The notes under the pieces are model-generated. The model worked only from the letters and a program-made list of their open reading frames with translations. It was not told the DNA's origin and searched no databases. Made by a program: the position numbers and the translations under genes. DNA of 64,000 bases from Monodelphis domestica. Lineage: Eukaryota > Chordata > Mammalia > Didelphimorphia > Didelphidae. Location: assembly GCF_027887165.1 (NCBI RefSeq), contig NC_077228.1, forward strand, positions 104,493,799-104,557,798. Reading direction: 5' to 3'. Every line of letters begins with the position of its first letter. The first letter of the stretch is position 1. This document shows positions 32,597-42,990 of the stretch, piece by piece.

Positions 32597-33039
32597 TCTT
32601 CAGACTCTATTTACGGTCCTTAGGTAAGTTAAAAAAAAACAAAACCAGAATTCTCTCCCAGCCTCCTTTGAGAGTACTCGCGTCATCACGTGGCTCTGAT
32701 TTCATTGGAGCATTCTCTTAGCCGAGGCTTGGTCTCAGCCACTCCAGAAGGCTCCTGTGTGAGTCCCTCGGTTTTTAGATTTTTGTCCGTGTTACGGTGT
32801 GATCCTGTTATCTCACTCCTCCTTCCCGCTTCGCTTTCTCCCTTCTCCCCAAGGGAAAACCAAAGAAATGCGAAACAGGGCTGGAATGTGTCACCTCCAA
32901 AATGAGGAGAAGTTAAAAGAGCACAGAGGTCACTCGCGAGGTTCCTGTAACACAGTCCCTTTATAGGTGGGGCCGGCAATAAGGGAGCGAGCAAGAGAGC
33001 CAGAGCCAGAAATAGAAGTCAGGAGCGGTGCTAAGATTA
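32597..33039. other. Repeat-poor stretch with E-box and CCAAT-like sites
   Basis: CACGTG at 32687-32692 and ATTGG (inverted CCAAT) at 32704-32708 lie in a moderately CpG-containing stretch (tactcgcgtc, cactcgcgagg). No gene recognised; a 71-aa frame starting 32690 has no domain. Confidence 0.35.
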
Positions 33040-33190
33040 TAAACCGAGAGCTCGTGAAGCAGCCCAACCCTTACAGTGTACAGATGAAGAGATTAAGACC
33101 CAGAAAAATCCCAAGGTCACACCGCGGGTCCCGAGTGGAGCTCAGGCTTCAGACTCCCTTCCTCTCCACTGGACCAGGCTTCCTAGCGGG
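33040..33190 (-). mobile_element. MIR-like remnant, antisense
   Basis: cagatgaagagattaagacc cagaaa..aggtcacaccgcgggt. Confidence 0.55.
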
Positions 33191-33431
33191 AGTGTGGGGA
33201 GGGGGCAGGACTAGAGAAAAGTAAAGGTCCACCGAGATTGGGAAAGTGTTTATAGCACTTCCCAGATTTAGGAGAGAGTTTATTGCCCACTCCCTAATTT
33301 TTGAGAGGAGAAAGTCCAGAGACGTTAAATGATTTGCTTCAGGTCATACTAGAAATAAGCAAAAGAGCCTGGATTTCACTCTGAGGGGAATAAACATTTA
33401 TTAAATGCCAAGCGTCTTAGAAAAATTATCT
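33191..33431. mobile_element. MIR/L2-like remnants
   Basis: 33300-33390 (gttaaatgatttgcttcagg tcatactag) looks like an antisense MIR piece, followed by an L2-like gaataaacatttattaaatg. Confidence 0.4.
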
Positions 33432-33600
33432 AGGGGCAGTGAGGTAACCCAGTGGATAGAGCGGAGGACCTGGTTTCAAAATTGTCCTTAGAAACTTCCT
33501 AGCTGTGTAACCCTGAACAAGTTATTTCATTCCAATTTCCTAGTCCTTACTCTTCTTCTGTGTTAGAATTGATACTAAGATAGAAGGTAAGATTTGTGAT
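33432..33600 (+). mobile_element. SINE family A
   Basis: gggcagtgaggtaacccagt ggatagagcgg head; diverged tail gatactaagatagaaggtaa. Confidence 0.85.
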
Positions 33601-33644
33601 TTATTATATATTACATATATTTATTAATAATTAAGTGATTAATT

Positions 33645-33830
33645 AAAAGTAGAAATATTATCTCGTTTGATTCTCACAAAAAGTCTGGGGAGGTTGGTTC
33701 TGACGTCTGAGGAAATTAAGGCAGACAGGGATTAAATGACTTGTTCAGGGTCACATAGCTAGTAAGTCTCTCTGAGGTCAAATTTGGACTCGAGTCTTTT
33801 TGACTCCAATGTACCACCCAACTAAGTCCT
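33645..33830 (-). mobile_element. MIR, antisense
   Basis: atctcgtttgattctcacaa, gtctgaggaaattaaggcag, cttgttcagggtcacatagc tagtaag. Confidence 0.8.
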
Positions 33831-33835
33831 CTACT

Positions 33836-34005
33836 TTTTTTCTTTTTAAGTCTTGTCTTCCATCTTAGAATCAATACTATGTCTTGGTTCCAAGACAGAG
33901 GAGTAGTAAGAGCTAGGCAATGGGACTAAAGTGACCTGTTCAGGGCCACAAAGGTAGGGAGTTTCTGAGACTTGTCATTTTTAGGTCCAGTACTCAGTTC
34001 CACTA
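33836..34005 (-). mobile_element. SINE family A
   Basis: tttttaagtcttgtcttcca start; antisense head is degraded (gtccagtactcagttcc). Confidence 0.85.
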
Positions 34006-35262
34006 AATGGTAGTGTCAGTATTTTCCTTTTTGGAAATCCCTTCACTTCTATCCAATCAGGTAGGCTTTCTAAGCGTGAGAAGTGTGATGATTGGTGCTA
34101 CCTTATTCCAATTGACTAGACATTTTCAGGCTTCTGGTTGAGAAGCCAATTCCACCATTGCTTAGGGAGCTTCTGAAGTTGAGGGATGATAGAGGAAGAT
34201 TGTTAAAGTAGGACAACAAATCTAGAAATAGCATCGATCTTAGAGCTTTCTGAATGTCCTGAACAAGATACCTGGGATCAAATATTTAACATCGAGCTCT
34301 CTGAAAAAATTCTGCAATCTATTTTAAAGTTTAATCTCCATTACTAGTATTTTCTCCATCACTTTCTTAAGTCTAGACAATCAGTGAAACAATAAATCAA
34401 GCCCTGATCTGTAGTATTTATATGCTCACCTTGAAAAGGTAACAAATAGCTCTCCAAGAGATTCAAGCCATATTGGACATTCTCCCTGCCTGGGCTCAAG
34501 TCCTGGGAACCTCATGTCCCCCTGGCATCCCCTCCTTCATCTGGACTTGAGTTTCTTCTAATGGGATTTAGAGCTACCTCAGGGGTTGAGTTGTGCCTTA
34601 CTGAGCTCCTAGTTTGGGTCCCTGTTCTCTCTGCTTCTCATTCATTCATTCAGCAGACAAATATTAATGAGAATCTATACCATGTTGAATACACTTCAGA
34701 AACACATCTGGTTCTGGCAACAGGTACAGACTCCCAGAGAGAAAATTCTTGTCTCTGAAGATAATCCTCTTGTTTATGCTGTAGTTTACAGAAAAGCAGT
34801 AGATCAGCTGAATCCTTTAAACTATTCCAGAACAGGGAGCTAATCTCTGGGATTAATTTAGGATTTTTATTCCAAAAATCTCAAAACAACCAAACAATGA
34901 GGATTTAATTGAGCAACTGTTGTGTCTCTAGTAAGTGATCAATATGAAACCATAAAAAAAAAAGGTTGTGTAAAATTAAGTGTTCAAATGTGTGGTAAAA
35001 TAAACGAATAAGTACTAGAGAACTTTAAGAAAAGGAGAGATCAGTATGGGTGGGAATTATTTAGGAAGACTTCATTGGTAGATTGAGACTCCAGCATGCT
35101 ACAGACTTAATCTTTTTCACCCTTTTCTCAACCCTGGGCCTTCTAGAGCGTGAGGTTAATAAATTCAGCTTAATAAATGTTTGTTAGGTACAGAAAGCTT
35201 TCCTAGTTTCTAGGGTTTAGATCGAGTTTAGGTTACACAATGGACATTTTCCTCACCAGACC
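34006..35262. other. Repeat-poor stretch, nothing assigned
   Basis: About 1.25 kb of AT-leaning sequence without recognised repeats or genes, apart from a small L2/MIR-like end near 35155-35190 (ttaataaatgtttgttaggt). Confidence 0.45.
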
Positions 35263-35340
35263 TGAGACAGTGAGGTAAGTGGTATAGTAGATAGAGCATT
35301 GTATTTGAAGTCAAGAGACCTGAGTTCATCTGCACTGAAG
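35263..35340 (+). mobile_element. tRNA-headed SINE, head only
   Basis: agtgaggtaagtggtatagt agatagagc..gacctgagttcatctgc: only the tRNA-like head remains. Confidence 0.55.
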
Positions 35341-36099
35341 ATTTTTCCATATTCCCATATACTCCCAAAAAAATGACCCAGGGTTCTCCAAAGCCAATGG
35401 GAGTCCAAGTCCTGATAGGTCTTGCCCAGCTAAAAAGACCCCCCAGGACTGAGCCCTTGACCCTTGGTCTTTGACCTCAATCCTCATTTATCAACAAAGG
35501 ATAAGCCTAGGTGGCCCCTGGCTCCTGGAATTCCTTCTGATCCCCTCCCCTTGTTGGATTCTACCTTGGCTTCCTTCCAAGTATGGTCTAGCCCGGGGGC
35601 TGCCTCAGTGTGGGAATTGGTTCTCCCAGAGTCTAAAACAGACTTTAGCCAGTTGTGGAAGTGAAATGCATCTCCTGAAAACTGACCACAGCAGCTTTTA
35701 AAGAGGAATCAGGTGTGGAGGGTGTGTGAGCTCCGGTGAAGTCATCATTCTTTTGAAATCTTGAAATCTTGAGTTGTCATCTTCCTGGATTGTTGCAGGA
35801 ATCAAACCAAGGCTGGATCCTGATGAGGGTGGGTCAGCCTCTTTCTTGCCTGGAAGGTGGGTGAAGCAGAGTCTCATGACGTCAGAAGAAGAGGGCAGTT
35901 TCTGGGGGATCGGTGACATCCCAGATGATGCCACAAGGGCTTGGTCTAACATGGAGCAAAGTAGGGAAGTTTCTGGCCTTTCTCTCCCAGAGGTCAAAGC
36001 TTTTAGAGCTACTCCTCACTGAAGACTCCTGGGATGAACGATAGACCCATCTTCTGGAGTCTTTTTCCAGGGAAGCTCTAGTCAATGTGGTCTTGGTGG
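35341..36099. other. Repeat-free island with a perfect CRE
   Basis: No repeat or gene recognised. Contains a duplicated ttgaaatc word (ttttgaaatcttgaaatctt at about 35752) and TGACGTCA at 35877-35884. Confidence 0.4.
35877..35884. promoter_or_regulatory. Consensus CRE (TGACGTCA)
   Basis: Perfect palindromic CREB/ATF site in repeat-free DNA. Rare in CpG-poor genomes but expected occasionally by chance; no promoter is visible beside it. Confidence 0.25.
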
Positions 36100-36248
36100 A
36101 AAGAGCTTGAGATATGGGCACACTATAGCCTTGTGACCATGGACATGTATTTCATAACTCTCCGTGCCTCAGTTTCCTTATTTGTAAAATGAGAGAGTTG
36201 GACTAGGTGGCCTCTGAGGTCCTTTTCAGCTCCAGATTTATGGTCAGA
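36100..36248 (+). mobile_element. CORE-SINE
   Basis: ccgtgcctcagtttccttat ttgtaaaatg then agttggactaggtggcctct gaggtcctttt. Confidence 0.75.
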
Positions 36249-36285
36249 TAAGGAGTCAGATAATTGGAATTCTAGTCTTGGCCCT

Positions 36286-36531
36286 GGACAGCTGGGAGGC
36301 TCAGTGGACAGAGGGCTAAGTCTGAAGTCAAGAAGACTCATCTTCACCAGTTCAAATCTGGCCTCAGACAGATACTAATTGTGTGACCCTGGGAAAGTCA
36401 CCTAACCCTGTTTGCCTCAGTTTCCTCAAGTGTAAAATGACCTGGAGAAGGAAATGGCAAACCACTCCAGTATCTCTGCCAAGAAAACCTGAAATGGGGT
36501 CACAAAGAGTCAGACATGACTGAACAAAGTA
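36286..36531 (+). mobile_element. Mar-1-like SINE
   Basis: Complete: ggacagctgggaggctcagt to gggtcacaaagagtcagaca tgactgaac. Confidence 0.93.
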
Positions 36532-36549
36532 AGTCCTGGTCCTGATATT

Positions 36550-36930
36550 AAAATGATTGACATTTATATAGCACTTAAAAAAATCTGATGTTATCTTATT
36601 TGAAGATCACTACAAATATATATGGCAAGTTCTATAGTGCTTACCTATAATAAATTATACTCTATATAGTATACCTATACTACATTATGATTGCATTTGA
36701 TACAACAACCCTGGGAGAAAGATATTATTAATGTTATTATCCCCCATTTAACAGATGAGGGAACTGAGGCTAACAGGAATTAAGTGACTTGCCCAACATC
36801 CTACTAACTAGGCTAACAGGAATTAAGTGACTTGCCTAACATCCTACAGCTAGTAAATATCTGAGGCTGGATTGGAACTTGGGTCTTCCTGACTTGAGCC
36901 CCGGAGCTCTGCCCATTGGGACACCTAGCA
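36550..36930 (-). mobile_element. MIR, antisense, with tandem duplication
   Basis: tgacatttatatagcactta start and atttaacagatgagggaact core. A 43-bp unit (36767-36809) is repeated directly at 36810-36852, differing at about four bases. A copy of MIR-like text resumes at 37035-37130 beyond a small SINE. Confidence 0.85.
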
Positions 36931-36959
36931 CTGGTACTGTAGGTATTATTATTGTCATT

Positions 36960-37050
36960 TTAAAAAACCCTCACCTTCCATCTTGGACTCCATACTGTGA
37001 TTGGTTCCAAGGCAGAAGAGTGATAGGGGCTAGGCAAGGGCCCTATCATA
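36960..37050 (-). mobile_element. SINE family A, truncated
   Basis: taaaaaaccctcaccttcca to gataggggctaggcaag: antisense tail and part of the core only. Confidence 0.8.
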
Positions 37051-37130
37051 GGTGTTATTATCTCGATTTTACAGATGAGGAATTTGAGCTTCAGAGAAAA
37101 TGTGTTTCTTAGTCACGTATCAGTGTCAGA

Positions 37131-37731
37131 GAGTGATTCCAAATGATTGCTGCAATCCCGACATTATCCACTTGGCTGGCTGGCCCTCTGCCTCTTAACC
37201 ATTGGGGGATTCAATGTCTTCAAAATGAGGATTGTGAAATTAGGAGACTTTCTAAAGGTTTCTGCTGAATCTGTGATTTGCCTCAGAGTCCATATGGGAG
37301 GGGGGCTTTGATTCCTTTCCACAAAGATCTCAGGACTGCCCCCTCCCCACTCAGCTCCACCCTGGGGCTCTGGGGGGGCCCTGCCCAGGCGCCCAGGCAG
37401 CAGCTGGCCAGCTGACTGAGACTGTGACTCATTCAGTTGTGGGTTAGGAGTTTCAGGCCCCCCTCCCCGAGCCTCCCCAGCCCTCAAGCCTTTCCTAGGT
37501 GTTTACACTTGAGAACAGGTGCAGTCAGGTCGTGCCATTGGGAGTACAGGGAATAAGATGGAAGCCAGAAAGGGGCTCCCCCAAAGCCCTGCTGTGGATG
37601 CTGAGATGGAGACATTAGAGGCACCAGGAGGATAAACTTGACACCAAAGACAGAAGTCGGGGAGCCAGCTTTTGGGCTGACAATGGGTGGGATGAGGGAC
37701 CCTTAGAGGTAACAGAGAAAGCAGAGGCTTC
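37131..37731. other. Repeat-poor stretch
   Basis: No repeat or gene recognised. Contains an AP-1 type TGACTCA at 37425-37431 and a C/G-rich stretch 37330-37480. Confidence 0.4.
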
Positions 37732-37888
37732 TGGGGGCAGCCAAGGGACTCAGTGGATTGAGAACTAGAGGTGGGAAGCCCTGGGCTAACCCTGGACAAG
37801 TCACTTAGCCCCCAGTGCCTAGCCCTCACTGCTTTTCTGCCTTGGAACCAATACACAGTATTGATTCGAAGAGGGAAGAGAAGGTGGC
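37732..37888 (+). mobile_element. SINE family A
   Basis: gggggcagccaagggactca head; a short internal deletion removes part of the core before accctggacaagtcacttag. Confidence 0.88.
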
Positions 37889-38269
37889 TTTTTTATTTAT
37901 TTGTTTTTTGTTTTAATAAAGAAAAGAAAAGAAAGGCTTCTGCTGGGCACTGGGCATAAACCTCTCTGCTCCCCCAAACCTAGCACTTAAGGAAGATCTG
38001 TCTACACAGGGCAACCTCTCTGGTCTCTCAAGGTCCAAATTTCAGCCTCCTGATCTTTGGCTGATTTCTTGGGACCTCATGGTTTGGGTTTCTGATCTTC
38101 TGCCCTTCCCTCACACTGGTCTATTCTGTCCTTAACACTAATGGGTCTGAGATCTAGCCCCACTTCTCTGGGGTCCAGCCTTACAGCAAGAATTCAGTCA
38201 ATGTAGATAAGGGGGTGGGAGGTGGGCTGACCTCAGCAGAGAGGAAGGGGACTGGAGATAGGACTACAG
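37889..38269. other. Repeat-poor stretch upstream of the exon candidate
   Basis: No repeats recognised. The 3' part would be intron if the downstream exon is real; a pyrimidine-rich stretch is weak here. Confidence 0.35.
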
Positions 38270-38403
38270 GGTCTTGGTTATGGCTCTCTCTGGTACTTAA
38301 AGAGTACTGCTTCTACCTCAAACGGACCCTCTATGTCATGGATGAGGAAGGCTGGCAGAGAGAAGTTGAAAAGAAGCTGGGCATCAGAACTCTCCTAAGG
38401 CAG
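38270..38403 (+). CDS. Candidate single internal exon, unidentified
   Basis: Exon-like segment in a repeat-free island. Open in one frame through 38518; the central 33 codons read EYCFYLKRTLYVMDEEGWQ followed by REVEKKLGIRTLLRQ, with mostly C/G third positions in the first half. It ends in CAG|GTAGAG (donor GT at 38404), a good 5' splice site in phase 0. Possible acceptors are ctacag at 38269 (phase 1, 134 bp) or a weaker ttaaag at 38302 (101 bp). The peptide mixes a hydrophobic stretch (SWLWLSLVL) and a charged amphipathic part. I do not recognise the protein. It could also be a chance frame or the relic of a lost gene; no partner exon was found. Confidence 0.3.
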
Positions 38404-38567
38404 GTAGAGAGGAATGGGCCCGAGACTGGCAGCTGGGAGCTAGGAAGCTCCCCCTTCTTCCTTTGCCCTTTAAATTCTCTCAGGTGCCCACTCAAAGTAT
38501 GGCATGGAGTGAATCATTGACCTTCACTGGGTCTTAATTTCCCCTTTTTATAAAATGAGAGGATTGA
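38404..38567. other. Unassigned stretch downstream of the exon candidate
   Basis: Repeat-free. caaattctctcaggtgcc-type text follows, but no clear next exon is seen. Confidence 0.3.
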
Positions 38568-38770
38568 GGGGGCAGCTAGGTAGCTCAGTGGATTGAAAGC
38601 CAGGCCTAGAGATGGGAAGTCCTGGGTTCAAATTTGACCTCAGCCACATCCTAGCTGGGTGACCCTACACAAGTCACTTAACCCCCATTGCCTAATCCTT
38701 ATCACTCTTCTGCCTTGGAACTGATACTTAGTATTGATTCTAAGGTGGAAGGGAAGGGTTTAAAAAAAAT
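38568..38770 (+). mobile_element. SINE family A
   Basis: Full-length near-consensus copy with an A8 end. Confidence 0.94.
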
Positions 38771-39004
38771 CTTACATGGTTTGCATCTACTCCAGCAGAG
38801 ACAGTTTCAAGTACCTGCAACATTGAATGCTGCTCCACATTAAGACAGGAAGACATTAGCTGGATTCCCCCAATCACCCCAACATTTTCCAGGTCCTGTT
38901 TTTAGGATTCCCCATCACATATTTGGTGTTCTCCCTAAAATGGATACAACCAACATTCCCTGAATACAGGAGTCCATCCATATCTAACTGAGCCCCATTC
39001 TTGA
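38771..39004. other. Unassigned stretch
   Basis: No repeat or gene recognised. Confidence 0.35.
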
Positions 39005-39221
39005 AATGCCCTCGCTGAGAATTCTGGTTTTCCTTCATGGTTCAGCCCAGGTACCACCTTTGCAATGAACTATTCCTTGACTCCCCTAACTAAACTGCTG
39101 CTCCTAAACTCTCCTTTTTCAGATTCTTTGGTGCTTATTTAATTGTAATGAATGGAAATTCCTTGAGGACAGAATCTTTTGTTTTTGTCTTTGTACATTG
39201 CAATTTTGTGTTTCCATCATT
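39005..39221 (+). mobile_element. L2-like 3' region
   Basis: ttcatggttcagcccaggta ccacctttgc, then gaaattccttgaggacagaa tcttttg: an L2-type 3' part, continued after the next SINE by gatacttaataactatttgt near 39470. Confidence 0.65.
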
Positions 39222-39457
39222 TTTTGGTCCTGCTCAAATTTTTGTGACCCCATTTGGGGTTTTTCTTGGTAAAGATATTGGAGTGGTTTGCCATTTCCTT
39301 CTCCAGATTATTTACAGATAAAGATACTGAGGCAAATTGGGTTAAATGATTTGCCCAGGGTCACACAGCTAGTAAGTGTCTGGGACCAGAATTTAAATTC
39401 AGGTCTTCTTGACCCCAGGCCTGGCACTCTATCCTCTGTGCCACCTAGATATCCCAT
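39222..39457 (-). mobile_element. Mar-1-like SINE, antisense
   Basis: tttgtgaccccatttggggt tttt tail, gtttgccatttccttctcca, antisense head ctctatcctctgtgccacct. Splits an L2 3' end. Confidence 0.92.
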
Positions 39458-39783
39458 TGTACATATATGATACTTAATAACTATTTGTGAATTGAATTAT
39501 ATTATTATTTGTATTTATTATAATATTATAAATAAATATTATATTTATATTTTACACAACAACCATAAAATGTTTATATTAACTTATTATAGCTAATAAT
39601 ATAATAATTAATTAATCAACTACTAAAATTATAATAACAAAAAAGATTTCCTACTCCCACTCCCCCTTCATTTTATAGATAAAGAAACAGGACCAAATAG
39701 GTCAAATAATTTGCTTTAAGGCATAAAGGTACTAAATGAGAGTATTGGACTAGATGGGGTTCTTTTTTTTATTGTATCAATAA
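39458..39783. other. L2 end, AT-rich stretch and MIR-like piece
   Basis: After the L2 terminus the sequence is AT-rich (39490-39640), followed by a short antisense MIR-like piece (cattttatagataaagaaac). Confidence 0.4.
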
Positions 39784-39945
39784 TTAAAAAAAATTTTAAC
39801 AACCTTTATCTTCCATCTTAGAATCAATATCGTGTATTGGTTCCAAGGCAGGAGAGTGGTAAGGGCTAGGCAGTGGGGGTTAAGTGACTTGCCCAGGGCC
39901 ACCCAGCTAGGAAGAGTCTGAGTTCACATTTGAACCCAAGACCTC
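39784..39945 (-). mobile_element. SINE family A
   Basis: aaaaaaattttaacaacctt start; truncated near the antisense head. Confidence 0.9.
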
Positions 39946-40159
39946 TCAAATGTCCTTAATTTTCTCTTCCCTGCTCCTAGGGAGCCATCCTTTATAACAA
40001 CTTTTTTTCCCCTAGAAAAAAAAAGAAAAATTATTAGCCAACCCGATCAATACATTCGAGTGTGGGAGGTGTCTGAAAATATATGCATTGCTCCTCTCCC
40101 ATGGGCCTTCTACCTCTACCAAAAAAAAAAAAGGAAAGCAGAAGGTTCAGGGGTGGCAT

Positions 40160-41062
40160 CTTCTCATGTCTCCTCTTTTGGGACTATGCTTGTTCTTTTA
40201 TAATTTGCAGCAGTCCTTTTATTTGTTTTGTGGTTGTTGGTTGTTCTTTTTCATTTACATTGCTTAAGTCATTGTCTATTTTGTTCTCTTGGCTTTGCTT
40301 ACTTCCCTCAACATCAGTTCTTATAATTTATCTGCTCCTTTGTATTCATCATTTTAGTCATGTGTTTGACAGCACAGTAGTATTCCATTCCATTCCCATA
40401 CCACAATCTAGTCGCTTATTCCCAATCAATAGTCATCTATTTCATTGCCAGTTCTTTGCTATTACCAAATGTTCTTGTATATGTCAGTAAATGAACTTTC
40501 TGTACCAAGCCTTGTGCTAAACCCTGCAGATACAAAAAGGGTCAAAAGACAGTCCTTGTCCTTAAGGAGCTCCTAATCTAATGGAGAAGAAAACAAATAG
40601 CAAAAAGGAACAAAGGAGGTTAGGAGGACTTTGAATCGATGGCCTTCTTGGGTAATAGACTTGGGAGTGGAATCTCTGGGTCAAGGGGTGTGGGCATGGT
40701 AGTCACTTTATTTGCATAATTCAAAATTACTTTCCAAAAGGATGGGCTGAATACACAGCTCCCCAACAATGCCTCCATGTGCTTGTCTTCCCCAAACTCC
40801 CTCAATATTCCTTATTTCCATCTTTTTTTCCATTGTCCCTTTTGACAATTTGCTAGGTGTAAGAAGAAAGATCAGGGTTGTTCTTATTTGTGTTTCTCTT
40901 ATTTTTTATAATATAAATATAGAGCATTTTTAATAGAGTTTCTTTTAAGTTGCAATTCATTTTTGAGATCTTGTTTTTTCATATTCTTTGATCAATATAG
41001 TTCTTGGGGAGTAGAAAGATGGATTCTATTCAAGATTACCTAGAATCCATAAAAAATACTGA
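40160..41062 (-). mobile_element. L1 3' region, antisense, interrupted
   Basis: gcacagtagtattccattcc, ccaacaatgcctccatgtgc, ccttttgacaatttgctagg and gatcttgttttttcatattc are antisense L1 ORF2/3' landmarks. Between about 40482 and 40655 lies an L2-like 3' piece (tgctaaaccctgcagataca; ttaaggagctcctaatctaa), so the order of insertions is not resolved. Confidence 0.6.
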
Positions 41063-41508
41063 TAACTTTGTTGTTTGGTTATGTCAGACTCTTCTGAGTT
41101 TTCTTGGCAGAGGGATGCTTGAGTGGTTGGCCATTTCCTTCCCTAGCTCATTTGACAGATGAGGAAACTGAGGCCAACAGAGTGAAGTGTCTCATAGCTA
41201 AAGTTCCCGGGGGGGGGGGGGGGGGGGGTTGGCCGGGTGACCAGACCCAGAGATGGGAGGTCCTGGGTTCAAATGTGACCTCAGACACTTTCTAGCTGTG
41301 TGACCCTGGGCAAGTCACTTAACCCCCATTACCTAGCCCTTGCCACTCTTCTTCCTTAGAACCGATGCACAGTGTTGATTCTAAGACAGAAGGTAAGGGT
41401 TTTAAAATAAATAAATAAAAATAAAGTGTCTGAGGCCACTGAGATCTGAACTTATAAAGGTGAATCTTCTTGATCCTAGGTCCCCATTTTCCCCACTGCA
41501 CCATCTAT
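41063..41508 (-). mobile_element. Mar-1-like SINE, antisense, split by family A
   Basis: Left part 41063-41204 (gttatgtcagactcttctga, ctcatttgacagatgaggaa), right part 41425-41508 (gtgtctgaggccactgagat). The inserted family A copy is flanked by taaag-type duplicates. Confidence 0.9.
41205..41424 (+). mobile_element. SINE family A with G19 at its 5' end
   Basis: The normal ggggcagctgggtggctcag head is replaced by a run of 19 G (41210-41228) followed by ttggccgggtgaccagaccc; the rest is near-consensus with a short A/TAAA tail. Inserted in Mar-1, so family A was active after Mar-1. Confidence 0.93.
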
Positions 41509-42399
41509 AACTTTATTTCTTAACTTTAATAAATTTATGAGAACTTTCCCCAAAATGACAGATTTCCTTTATAACCCTACATATTTCATTTTCTACATTT
41601 GAGACTATAATTCTGAGAACGGGTCCAGAGGTTTTATCAGATGGCCCAAGGGACCCCCTTGGCTAAGAAAAGCACTAAGCACAAAAGGCTAAGAGGTGCT
41701 AGGCTAGTTGATCTCAGAGGTCCTTCCCTTTTCTAGTGTTATCTAATACATTTGGTCCCTTCCCAGCCTCAGTCCGGTGGCTAAGATTAAAGTTGCTTTG
41801 AGATCCTTAGATAAGAGGTGCTCTGGGAGGGAACTGAGCACAGGAGGGGGAAGGATGGAACACTCTGGTCGATGTGCCTGAGTGAATCTACAGATGTTGA
41901 GCAGGCTTTGAGGGGACAGCAAAGCCAGGCAGGTGGAAAATTCCTTCTGGCCCCAAGCCCTGGCAACCAGACAGTAACTGTGCTGGGCCTGGCCAGCAAG
42001 AGCAAATCATTCATGTGGCAAAAAAATAATAATAGTGAAAAGACCCCCAAACAAGGCAGGGAGTGCAAGGGGGTACCTGATAGGGTCCCCAAGAGAATCA
42101 GAAAATGTTCCATCCCCCTAGCCAAGGCAGACCCAGGGGGAGGGTGGGACAGAGATAACTCCTGTTTTTAAACTTCTCTTTTGTAATCGGGTACTTTCTC
42201 ACTGGAGGGAGCCTGAGCTATGAGTCACAAGTGGTCAGGCTGGCCCTCCCCTTCTCCTCTCCTGCTGTGCCTCCAGTCTCAGTGACCTGGGAAAGCTGTA
42301 GAATAACTGGAGGTTCTAAAACTAACTAAAGAATGGCAAAGGATTCTGTCTGGAAGAGATAATTGATGACATTAATAACTTCCATTCCTATGAGATTCA
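41509..42399. other. Repeat-poor stretch
   Basis: No repeat or gene recognised. Overlapping 112-aa and 117-aa frames on opposite strands around 41.8-42.1 kb have no domain. Confidence 0.4.
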
Positions 42400-42545
42400 A
42401 AGCTTTCCTCACAAGGAAGATGAGTGCAAATATTGTTATTGTCCCATTGAACAGATGAGGAAACTGAGGCTCAGATAAAAGCAACACATCCAAGGTCACA
42501 GAGTTGCGAAGTGGAAGATCCAATCAGAATAGAAACCCAAGGTAT
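42400..42545 (-). mobile_element. MIR, antisense
   Basis: ttgttattgtcccattgaac agatgaggaaactgaggctc and aaggtcacagagttgcgaag. Confidence 0.8.
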
Positions 42546-42679
42546 CTTGACTCCCTGTTGGTGTTTAGTAAATGGTGATTATTGCTAATTCAATGGCTGG
42601 AATGAGCTCATCCTTACTTGGACAGAAATGAAAACAGTCCCACACAAGAACTCTGGGTGTGTGTTCTCGTGACCAGGAA

Positions 42680-42780
42680 CAATATCATAAGGCCAATTAC
42701 AAGTGACTTGCTCAGGGTCACACAACTAGCAAGTGTCTGAAGCCAGATTTGAATCCATTTGAAACCTACCTCTATGTCTG
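42680..42780 (-). mobile_element. MIR/SINE remnant, antisense
   Basis: gtgacttgctcagggtcaca caactagcaagtgtctgaag; core region only. Confidence 0.7.
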
Positions 42781-42859
42781 TTTCCCAAAAGGCATTTATA
42801 TTTGCTTCCAAGAGCAGATGCAGGCAGCACTGTACACTGAAAAGGATTCCCTACACCGC

Positions 42860-42990
42860 CACCGGCAGCCACTGGGGTTTACTGAATAGTAAAGGGACGA
42901 GGGTGCTGTGCGCTCTGGAAACCTTATTGAGGGCTCCCCCTGTTCTGCCCCAGTCGGTGTAGAACCCGCTGAGATGGGGACCCTCCTTGC
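42860..42990 (-). mobile_element. L2 fragment, antisense, very diverged
   Basis: gcagccactggggtttactg aatagtaaag corresponds to gagccactggagtttattga at 8010; many CpG-containing changes. Confidence 0.45.

Noticed and set aside
40083-40490. 135-aa hydrophobic frame
   Set aside because: Runs over antisense L1 3' region; composition comes from T-rich sequence.
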